From Hippopus hippopus (taxonomy: Eukaryota > Mollusca > Bivalvia > Cardiida > Cardiidae), in NCBI GenBank assembly GCA_946811185.2, contig OX328096.1, positions 68,137,345 to 68,201,344 of the forward strand: a stretch of 64,000 nt of DNA, given 5' to 3'. The position numbers were made by a program, and so were the translations under genes. Shown piece by piece: positions 53,905-62,429 of this stretch. The notes beneath the pieces were generated by a model that was given only the letters and a program-made list of their open reading frames with translations, searched no databases and had not been told where the DNA came from. Numbering within the stretch: position 1 is the first letter of the stretch; the number at the start of each line of letters is the position of its first letter.

Positions 53905-54110
53905 TGGGGTTTGTTTGTTTGGTGTTTAACGTTTCAGCATTATCTCAGCTTTATTTTATCGCGGCAGTCAGAGCACATGTCCATACTTTCAAAGAATTTC
54001 TTTTACCAGCATTTTGCACAATATTCTTCCCAGTACCAGGCGTGGACTTTATAGTTTTTTGCCAAAGAAAGCCTCCAAATTACCAGCGCCACCACGTGGA
54101 GATCAAAACA
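53905..54110 (-). mobile_element. tRNA-derived SINE, 5' part missing
   Basis: GTTTGGTGTTTAACGTTTCA; TTATCGCGGCAGTCAGAGC; TTTGCACAATATTCTTCCC. Confidence 0.75.
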
Positions 54111-54939
54111 GGATTTCATGATTACAAGACCAGCCGTTGTCTGCGCATGTCATATTCTTCGAAGATTCGACCTGTCTGCTATGACGCATCACCCATCCCC
54201 CCAATACCTGGGAAAAGTAGGGCTTATACCGAAGCTATTAGCCTATTACCCAAGCATGTAGGGGCTGTTTTAATAAATGGCCGACGCATAGGTTACATGC
54301 TAGCCGATCATAGCCGAATGAATCGCACCAAATAGCGTTTTATTGAGTAAACGTTTATTTCATTTTGAAATTCAAAGTAACGGTTGTTGTTTTGAAAAAT
54401 TAGTCCGCTTCTGTACCCAGAATGCCCAAATTAGATGTGTATTTGCAGAATGCCATCTAGCGGGAGATAATGCAAGACCAGCACTTTAACCACTGAGCAA
54501 CATAAAAGCCATTTGTTACCAATCCATAATAGTCACAGCAGAGAAACCCGGGGTCGAATTCCACCAACACAAAAACTAAGCTAATATTTTTGTTATATTA
54601 TATACCAGTAATTTTTTCCGGCTAAATATACATGCGTCGCACACACATAAAATAACACACACAACATTAAAAAAAATCTGTATCTACAGTGTGTCAGATA
54701 CGGTACCAAATATAGTATGATGACGTATCTCACGTGCGGATTACGTACGCATTGATCTGTGATTTGATTGAACAAAAATTAATCTTACGCTTTAAGGTTC
54801 ATCTGCCATTCATAAAATCGAAGTTACTAGCCACTACATCATTATTTTTTTACTTTGTGTATCGTTTTCGAATAAAATGTCATCAACTGAAAATAAAAAT
54901 GTCGTTGAAATTTGTAGGTATATATATAATGAAAGGAAA
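54111..54939. other. Unassigned
   Basis: A tRNA-like reversed fragment near 54478-54515 (AGCACTTTAACCACTGAGC). No gene. Confidence 0.4.
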
Positions 54940-55093
54940 ATTATGTTGTAGTAACTTTCCTGGTGCTTGTATTTACTTCTCGTTGCGTAAGAAAATTTTG
55001 ACATTCCGCTAGACCTTCGGTCTCACGCAATATCAAATGTTCTCATGTTGCTCGAATCAAATACAAGCACCAGGGAAGTTACTACAACATAAT
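54940..55093. mobile_element. Foldback element with a UUCG mini-hairpin at its centre
   Basis: ATTATGTTGTAGTAACTTTC to GGTGCTTGTATT pairs with AATACAAGCACC to CATAAT, with one mismatch near the middle. Within the loop AGACCTTCGGTCT (55011-55023) forms a second hairpin, flanked by TTGCGT / ACGCAA. Confidence 0.85.
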
Positions 55094-55149
55094 ATTTTGT
55101 ATTTATCGATTCATAACTTACTGTCAGCTTGAACTTCCATCGATCATGA

Positions 55150-55335
55150 AATAAATGGCTCAATGCATCTTCAAATGTTTCGGCCAAGTTCAGTCTGTGC
55201 AGTCTGCATAGGCTTGCCTGAATGCTTTTTACAATTGGTAAATTTTCTGCATGTCAAAAGACTTTTCTACCTCACGATTCAGTCGGATTTTACACAAAAT
55301 GGATTTATAGGGTCTGTAAGTCTCGTTTAGATGAA
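55150..55335 (+). mobile_element. Family A element, strongly decayed
   Basis: ATGGCTCAATGCATCTTCAA; GTTCAGTCTGTGCAGTCTG; TTTTCTGCATGTCAAAAGAC; TCACGATTCAGTCGG. Confidence 0.7.
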
Positions 55336-55338
55336 ATG

Positions 55339-55486
55339 CACTTCCGGGATCACTAGTCGCCATATTGAGATTTTTTCCACTATTTTGCTTATGTATGTAC
55401 CGACATTCGTGACGCTACAGTGATGTGTATGTTATTCAAATTCTCAAAAATTCGTTTGGAGTGGAAAAACCGGAGAAGAAAGATGT
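55339..55486 (+). promoter_or_regulatory. Promoter-like block with possible short first exon
   Basis: CACTTCCGGGATC (an ETS-type site) is followed 9 bp later by GCCATATTG (a YY1-type site). This pairing is common at TATA-less animal promoters. About 110 bp downstream, GAAAGATGTTGGTAAGG reads as ATG-TTG followed by a consensus 5' splice donor (GTAAGG). No downstream exon with a convincing product was found. Motif-based inference only. Confidence 0.35.
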
Positions 55487-55980
55487 TGGTAAGGGTTAAA
55501 ATATTGTTGAGAAATAAAGCTGTAATTTAAATACAGGCCGTGGAAATCAACGAAAATCTGTAACCCAGTTTTCGTACATCGTTACAATGGACATGTACTC
55601 GGTCGATTTCTGATCTAAAGAGGTCAAACTAACCTAGTAATGGCAATAAAATAATGTTTCTAAGCATTTCATTCTAGAAATGCACTCTGATCGCGTCTTC
55701 AGGGGCGTTTAGAAACATATTGCCGTTTTGATATGTTTCGCACCAGTGTAGTTTCGCACCTAAGTCTCCTTTGCACATATTTAATGTTGCCGATAATGAC
55801 AGTTGCAATTACTCGGCCCTCATTTTATTCATTGAATTGCCATAGACAGCCAATTACATACATAGGACCACCGAAAATTTTTAATTGGTCGTGAATTCGT
55901 GGCTTCAAAACCCATTTTGGCATCTTTTGTTGAATTATTTTCAGGTAAATTCATCATTTCACTGGGAACTGGGTAAATAG
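55487..55980. other. Unassigned
   Basis: Would be intron if 55339-55486 is a first exon. No repeat seen. Confidence 0.35.
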
Positions 55981-56165
55981 GCTTGACCTTTTCTAGAGCG
56001 CCGAATAAATCAAACAGGCGTTTTCATTCTATAAATAAGATCGTAAGAATAATGTTGAAGTTGCCCTTGACTGGAATGTCTTAGCAAAGCGATCAATGTA
56101 GATCAGAGATCAGACTGCACACTTTGTGCAGTCTGATCATGATGTACATTGATCGCAGAAGCAAC
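55981..56165 (+). mobile_element. Family F element with rewritten hairpin arms
   Basis: TTTTCTAGAGCGCCGAATAA left part. Hairpin 56089-56156: GCGATCAATGTAGATCAGAG and CATGATGTACATTGATCGC around GACTGCACACTTTGTGCAGTC. The outer arm GATCAATG is exactly compensated by CATTGATC, unlike the usual GGACAGTG / CACTGTCC. Confidence 0.8.
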
Positions 56166-56820
56166 TAAAGTGGTGAAAGGCACTTTGAGGGGTATAACAA
56201 AGAATTGTAGACTATTTGAATACTCAAGATCAGTATTTGTGCTTGCCCATTTAGGTGTAGCCCTTACAAGTGTAGGCTTAATGTTTTTAATGATGAAATA
56301 TTCTGCAGAAAGTCTTTTTGAATACATTGCTTTATCCTATTTTTTTCTGCAGGAAGGCAGATAGGCCATGAAATCCTAACTTCAGATTCTGCAGTTGTCA
56401 CAATGCTGATGGTCTAAGAGGAAATGGGCCAAGCTTGTTATTTTTCAGCAAAGTGAAATTGTGAAATTTCCAGATAAAGCTACAGCAATGAGGTTATTAT
56501 ATTGCAGTATTTTAATGATCTAGAATTCAGAAATATTTAACAAAATGATCTATTAAGAGGATTAAAGTCAAATTTGACTTACACTTTATAGTTTTAATGT
56601 TTTAATATTGGTAAAAGTGGTTAATGAGACACATATTACTGTACTGTTTTAATTGATATTACAAATGAAATTAACGTAAACCTGATATTGATTGTGCAAT
56701 GTTTTGAAAACATTTCCACCTCCATTGCCTTCATAATGCATGACTGCCGTCGCAGGGAGAATCATACATTGACGAAACATAGTACATGTGGCTTTAAATG
56801 TCACTCTCTAGATTTTTCTT
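56166..56820. other. Unassigned; a 72-codon frame of unclear meaning
   Basis: The frame 56149-56364 (+) encodes a hydrophobic stretch (VFVLAHLGVALTSVGLMFLMM) and overlaps the hairpin's right arm. TTTTTTTCTGCAG at 56340-56352 could be an acceptor. No family recognised. Confidence 0.3.
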
Positions 56821-57045
56821 TTTTACATGTGTAACTCTTTAACAAATAATTAAATTTTAGACTTGACCAAGTTTACAAATAGTATTTGCAGAGGGAAAAT
56901 AAAATTTGGCTCTAAAGATAGGCTTTGGCAAAGAAAAGGTTAGAAAACATTGTTGTTGGACAAAATGCTGGTAACCAGGAATTTCTTATCCAACAATTTT
57001 CTCAATACCTTTTACCTCAGGGTACTCCCATAAACACTGGAAAAA
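56821..57045 (+). mobile_element. Family D element
   Basis: TGTAACTCTTTAACAAATAA; TGTTGTTGGACAAAATGCTG and TTATCCAACAATTTTC; TTACCTCAGGGTACTCCC. Confidence 0.78.
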
Positions 57046-57596
57046 GACCAAACTTTGCATAAACCAACATGCTATGTTTCCCAATCAAATCAAATTCAAT
57101 GTATGGTAATACACGAGTTAGCAAAGTGTGCAGGAAGACATTCTGGCTTTGACAGAATTCTGGTCTGATTAATGTTCAAAGAAATGGGTATCCTGAAGGA
57201 CTGCACTCGTATTTCAAGTTTATAGTTTTTATAATTTCATTTCAGATGCTGTTGTTCATTTCTAATATGTTACACAGGATGTCACCTTTAAATGTCTGGT
57301 TGGGTGGTCACATATTTGAAGATCAGAAACTGACCACTTTATTTAAGCCAATACATAATTCCATGGATGTTGGCTCTACAGTGAGATTCAACAGCTTCAG
57401 AACAATCACCATAACTGTCCAGAACATCTGTACCATGCCACATGAAACATCACCTACTTTAGAAGCTTCGGAAATGCCAAACCACTAAAGTACAAGATTA
57501 ATTCATGACAGTCGAAATGACAGCAGATGCAACAGGATGTACCACAAGATATGATTTTCAAGGCATTTTCCTGTACTTAGAAGAGTAGGCATCCTG
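57046..57596 (+). other. Unassigned; weak exon-like frame
   Basis: TTTCATTTCAG ends at 57245 right before an ATG-started 80-codon frame (57246-57488) ending in TAA. It contains no recognised domain. It could be a terminal exon of a gene starting at 55.4 kb, or chance. Confidence 0.25.
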
Positions 57597-57796
57597 TTAG
57601 CTCTTTATCAAATGAGCTTGTGTTAAAACAGCCAGGGGGTGGGAAGCTGTAACAATTGTGAGAAAAAGAGAAAATATTGGAAATCCTTTTTCCACAGTGT
57701 TTTCTTCCCATTCAAAGACAAATTTCACCAGTTCAGCTACATATCACCTGCTAATCTCTCAACTTGAACCAGTCCAAATTTTGTTCTGTGAGTTAA
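57597..57796 (-). mobile_element. Family D element
   Basis: TTAGCTCTTTATCAAATGAG; AAAGAGAAAATATTGGAAAT; CAGTCCAAATTTTGTTCTG; ends at TTAA 57793-57796. Confidence 0.78.
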
Positions 57797-58016
57797 CCCT
57801 TTACTAAACAATTGTGTTTTTTATTACCCTGATGCAGAAGGCTTTTGACAACATTGAAGGAAGAGGAGAAAAAAGCTGGTCACCAGCTTTTTATACTTTT
57901 CTCACAATGTTTCTTTTCAGAAATAAACCTAATCATTTGGGCTACAGTTGTTTCATCCTCCAACTTTGCTTTCAAAATAGAAATGACGAAAATTTTGTTA
58001 AATGGTAAAAAGTTAA
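57793..58016 (-). mobile_element. Family D element abutting at a shared TTAA
   Basis: TTAACCCTTTACTAAACAAT at 57793; core AAAAAAGCTGGTCACCAGC with its reverse; right TTAAATGGTAAAAAGTTAA (TTAA 58013-58016). Confidence 0.88.
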
Positions 58017-58352
58017 AATAGTTGCATGTCTACTTCTTATACAGCCCTTGTTTAATTCAACCTTGCAAGTTGTTGGACCAGAGACAGCCAGGTGATATGA
58101 TACCAGCAGATAAAGGGGTCAGTGGGCTGTCTCCTGTAGATAACTTTTTCTGTCTGGCAGCAGACCAATTTTGAAAACATTTTGACCTAAGGACAAATTG
58201 GTCAAAATAAGCAATATCTGCTTTTGACATGATTTCATGAATACTCAAGGTTGATTCCTTGATTAATTTTTTTCACATTTACAAGGATGCTTCTGAATTT
58301 TTATGCAGCAAATACCTTTCAGAAGCTATTAAGTTAATATATTTGATGACTT
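58017..58352. other. Unassigned
   Basis: Nothing recognised. Confidence 0.4.
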
Positions 58353-58568
58353 GTAAGTCTTTACCAAAAAATCCTGAGTTTTAACAATGCTGCAGAAAAA
58401 TGCTTCAGGAAACATTGTGGGAAAAGACAACTAACAATTTCTCCTTTCAACACAATGTTTCCTACCCTTTAATAGGTAAATTGTACAATGTGAGCCAAAA
58501 TCAATGAGTCGTCTGCAAATACTTTGAATATGAAGAAGTCCAGAATTTTATCAGTTGGTAAAGATTAA
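58353..58568 (-). mobile_element. Family D element, core lost
   Basis: GTCTTTACCAAAAAATCCTG; GGAAACATTGTGGGAAAAG; ATGAGTCGTCTGCAAATAC; TTATCAGTTGGTAAAG. Confidence 0.8.
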
Positions 58569-59463
58569 AAGAAATAAACGTGAGAAGTCTAGATAGTTTT
58601 GTGGATATTCATCTTTGTTACATTTGAAGTAACATAACACTTTTATATTATTCTCATGTTATTCGGGTCTCTTGATGGCGCAAATTTCTGCTTCAGAAAA
58701 TTATTGTTAAAAAATCCAAAATTGTTTATTAATTTGCCCTTTCTCACAATGTTTTCAAAGGACTAGTTGTGCAGCTAATAAGACTTGCATGTAATGAAAT
58801 TTCTTTTTCCACACAATGTCAATGACTGAATTTTACTACATGTATATTGCTTTCACTCTTAAAGGGGCATCAAGGATTTTTGTTCTAAACATAAACACGA
58901 ATATTGCTTTTCCTTTATTTAGCAAAGTCTTGAAACCTACCTTTACTTTTAACACTAGAAAAAATCTGAGGCAAATGGAGAAAAATAATTGAAAGATTGA
59001 GATGAAAACATTGTGGCAAATAGATATTGCTGACTGTGAGCAATATCACTTTTGGTCACAATATTTTCAAAAGCAGTCTGCTGCAATGCTGTTTTAATTT
59101 AGTGGCATTTCGTGGTTAGGATTTAAATACCCTTTTAACTACTACTGGTTTTGAAAAGTACCGGTAAATATTAGCATGAACTTCTTTGCAGAGCAAAGAT
59201 GGTAAACACAGAACATTAATACTATAACACTATTTTTCTTTAACTAAATGTTTTAATGACTGCATGTCCAATGATATATGAGACCACCATTGCACAAATT
59301 ATAACATGTGGTCCCTGTGAGGTGTAGTTGTTGTGCAGTCATGGTTCCTTTTTAGTGTCGTTCTTCTAGCAGGAGAAAGCTCTGAAAGTATATTAGTAAT
59401 AGATGTTTGTAAATATAGTATCTCAAGAAATACAAGTTTTTAGCTCACCAGAGCAAAAAGTGC
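58569..59463. other. Unassigned with family D traces
   Basis: TTTCTCACAATGTTTTCAAA at 58740. At 58995-59075, GATGAAAACATTGTGGCAAA and CACAATATTTTCAAAAGC flank a different palindrome, GATATTGCTGACTGTGAGCA. Confidence 0.5.
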
Positions 59464-59689
59464 TTAACTCTTTACCACAGGACAGATCCTAGACTTGTCC
59501 AATCGAAAACATTTGGAAACAACAATTTAAGTGTGGCTGGAAGGATGGAATTTGTCTTTGAATGAGTAGAAAACATTGTGGAAAAAGGAGAAAATGCTGG
59601 TTACCAACATTTTTTCCTTTTCCCACAATGTTATCAAAAGGCTTCTTCCTCAGGATCATAAAACTCGGGATTGTGTGGTAAAGGGTTGA
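59464..59689 (+). mobile_element. Family D element, near full length
   Basis: TTAACTCTTTACCACAGGAC at 59464; GGAGAAAATGCTGGTTACC; CCTCAGGATCATAAAACTCG; GTGGTAAAGGGTTGA. Confidence 0.92.
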
Positions 59690-60717
59690 GGAAAGCTTTT
59701 TTTGTCCCATTCATTTACATGTATCTATCTGTTTGTGAATTTGTCTACTGTTGACAGACTGTTTGAAACCATCTTGAATTGAGTTTGAAGTTGCTTTCAA
59801 CAGAATTTCTATCAAATCACAGCTACCAAAATTTAATGCTGAAAGCAGCCAAAAACTTGATTTAATCAACAATTAATCACACCTGTAAGTTCACCTTCCC
59901 AGGAGTTTCTTAACTCTCCCTTGTAAGTATCCCTCACAGGATTCTTCTTCAGCAACTGGCTGTTTTTGAGCCAACAGATTTCTTTACTAAACTGACTGAA
60001 ATTGCATTGATCTTCATCAAATGGATGGATCACAGCTCAAAAATATTGTGTGGACAAGACTTAGTGTATTACTAGTGTGAGATGTTCAGAAACATAGGGA
60101 TAAGTGAAGTGGCTGCAATGATAATACCAAAATACTCTTGCAATTTTGTTACATACTCCACAAAAGCCACTCCAAATGGTCTGACAGTTGGAGTTTTGTT
60201 TATCTCTCTGTACTGAGCCAACATTATGATAACAAAAATTTCATCATAATATCATACTGTGACAACACTGAATTTCATTAGTAATTTTAGTAAGTCTATC
60301 CTAATGGGTCATTTTTTTCCCCTTCGAAAAGGAGGTAATGCTTGAAATTCTCTGTGAAGTAAAGGTTTAGAATTGGTCACTTAACACGAATTAAATGTGA
60401 CAAATTATGCTTGAACATATATAAAATAACTTTTAATTAAATAATTACAGAATACCTTGAAAGTCTTTGTATTGTCTCAATAGCTGTTGTAAATTATTAT
60501 CCTTTGCTGGATTACACAGGGCATAATATCTTTCCGATGAAGATTTACTGGTGAATTTCTCTGATAACAAAGTTCTCTCCCACAAACCCACCCTGGGATA
60601 CTCAAAGAATTTCTATACCTGTATGTGTAACACACCAATAAAGCCTTGCACTGGGACTTTTTTATGCAAATTGCATGTTAGATTTGAATGTGTATAGTCT
60701 ATATCAAAGATCTGGGT
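59690..60717. other. Unassigned, about 1 kb
   Basis: AT-rich. No open frame, hairpin or family end found. Confidence 0.5.
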
Positions 60718-60927
60718 AAGCTGTTACCAAACAACAGGGTTAATGACTTGTATAAATTGAAAGCACTAGCAGACGAAAAAGTAAGAGTGGCTAAACAATT
60801 GAAATTCATTTATGGAAGAGTTTAAAATATCCTGGGAAAAGGAAGACATGCTGGTTACCAGCATTTTCTCCTATTTCCATAATGTTTTCATAAACCATTT
60901 TCTTTAGAGTTAAAGGGTAAATGTAAT
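60718..60927 (+). mobile_element. Family D element
   Basis: AGCTGTTACCAAACAACAGG; CTAGCAGACGAAAAAGTAAG; AGACATGCTGGTTACCAGC; AGAGTTAAAGGGTAAATG. Confidence 0.82.
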
Positions 60928-61074
60928 AGGTTAAACATTTCATTCATATGCCAGTCAGTGCACCTGGTCATGGGTATCTTTCCAAAGTACCATGCACAAC
61001 ACTAATATTCACTGTGCACAGTGGAACAAGCATATTGCATTTTTCTTAAATGACCCTTGGCCTGTGAAGCACAA

Positions 61075-61305
61075 TTAATCCTTTACCACACAATCCTGAA
61101 TTTTAAAGGCTCAGAGGAAGAAGCCTTATGAAAACATTGTAGGAAAAGGATTAAATGCTGGTAACCAGCATTTTCTCCTTTTTCAACTATTTTCAATCCT
61201 CTCAAATAAATTTCCATCATATGAGTAATATACGGTATTAATTGTCATCTGCAAATCCTTTCAATTTGGACCAGTCAAAGATTCTGTCTTATGGTAAAAA
61301 GATAA
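61075..61305 (-). mobile_element. Family D element
   Basis: TTAATCCTTTACCACACAAT at 61075; GGATTAAATGCTGGTAACC; TAATTGTCATCTGCAAATCC; TTATGGTAAAAAGATAA. Confidence 0.9.
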
Positions 61306-61323
61306 ATATGCTTTTCAGCAAAG

Positions 61324-61381
61324 TGTCAGTCGAGATCAGACTGCACTGAACATGCAGTCTGATCTTGAATCTGAACTGTCT
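61324..61381. repeat. B/F-type hairpin
   Basis: GTCGAGATCAGACTGCACTG and CATGCAGTCTGATCTTGAAT. Confidence 0.65.
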
Positions 61382-61864
61382 TATATGGTTTGATCTTTGA
61401 AAACATAATACCGGTACTGGAGTGGCTGTCTTTAAAATTCAGGAATATTATCAGAGGCTGAATTTAACAACGGAAACGTAGATCTGTGCGATCGCCCTCG
61501 GCAAATTGAGGATTACAAGTATAAATATCTGCTTTAAAACGTCTTGCTTCGTACTTATGCTTTCATTTTATGCCTTCACACAGCTGTAGTTTTATGAAAG
61601 AAACGTGATTCACCTATTTTGATTTAAGTCCGTCAAAAACACATTATTCTATTGAATACGAAACCGAAAGTAGGTTCAACCATCAACCTGTTTACCTGCG
61701 CTGAATACGATCTGTTCTTTATTGTGGCGTATTCATAGTCACATATCTTTCTCTGATCGATTACTGAAATTTTCAAATCGTCGGACTTTTAAAATCTAAC
61801 TTAATCCTTCGTAATTGCTTCGTGTATCTCTCCACATACTGTGATGGAAAGGAGATAAATTTAC
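61382..61864. other. Unassigned
   Basis: No feature recognised upstream of the promoter-like block. Confidence 0.4.
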
Positions 61865-62290
61865 GGTAGATCCCGGAAGTGATGAACTCTCGCGGTCATG
61901 TGACGAGACTTACAGACCCTATAATGACGCTTACCTATTTCGACGCGCTTTTTATTTTGATCGAGAATTTGATACAAGCGACTTCCGCTGACGTCATATT
62001 TACTCCATACGATAGTAGACTGACTTCGCAACCGACAGAGAGAAAAAAATGTGGAAAGTTCGAGATCTGAAGGTAAAAATATCCAAAATATATTTAATAA
62101 GTCCAATTTTATACATTTTAATTAATGCAAAATACACAGACAGTTTGCAGCTGATTTTTTCTGTCATAGTGAGCGTGGAAAAAATTTATCTGTGTGCGTC
62201 TGCTACTCTTATTCATCCAGCCTTCAGGTCACGTGACAGTCATGTGACAAGTAGGTCGGCAGTTATTTTTATTCTCACTAGTGTAATGTG
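61865..62290. promoter_or_regulatory. Promoter-like block with ETS, CRE and E-box motifs
   Basis: Contains GATCCCGGAAGTG (61869-61881, ETS-type), TCATGTGAC (about 61897), TGACGTCA (about 61990, a perfect CRE), ACTTCCG, and two CACGTG/CATGTG boxes in about 62228-62248. On the minus strand, GGGTCTGTAAGTC also resembles a splice donor, so transcription leftwards is possible. It lies just upstream of the transposase remnant and could have been its promoter. Confidence 0.35.
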
Positions 62291-62400
62291 TACGCGTTGT
62301 ATTTTTTCAATCGAGCGATTTTGCAATTGTCATCAATGATTACTTGGTTGATTTAGCATATCATTCAGGCGAGGAAATAAAAACAAAATCAGTTAGTAGT

Positions 62401-62429
62401 CACATTTTTAATCATTTCAGGTTCCTCAG
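62401..62429 (+). other. Possible splice acceptor before the transposase N-terminus
   Basis: Two AGs (62419-62420 and 62428-62429) follow a T-rich stretch. The second directly precedes the KKYRTYSPTS frame, which has no in-frame ATG before MMSAME. Either an upstream exon supplies the start or translation begins at the internal ATG at 62460. Weak evidence. Confidence 0.3.

Noticed and set aside
53856..54335. 159-codon plus-strand open frame
   Set aside because: Largely a reversed SINE (TTATCGCGGCAG, TTTGCACAATATTC); the TTTG-rich start is a microsatellite-like tract.
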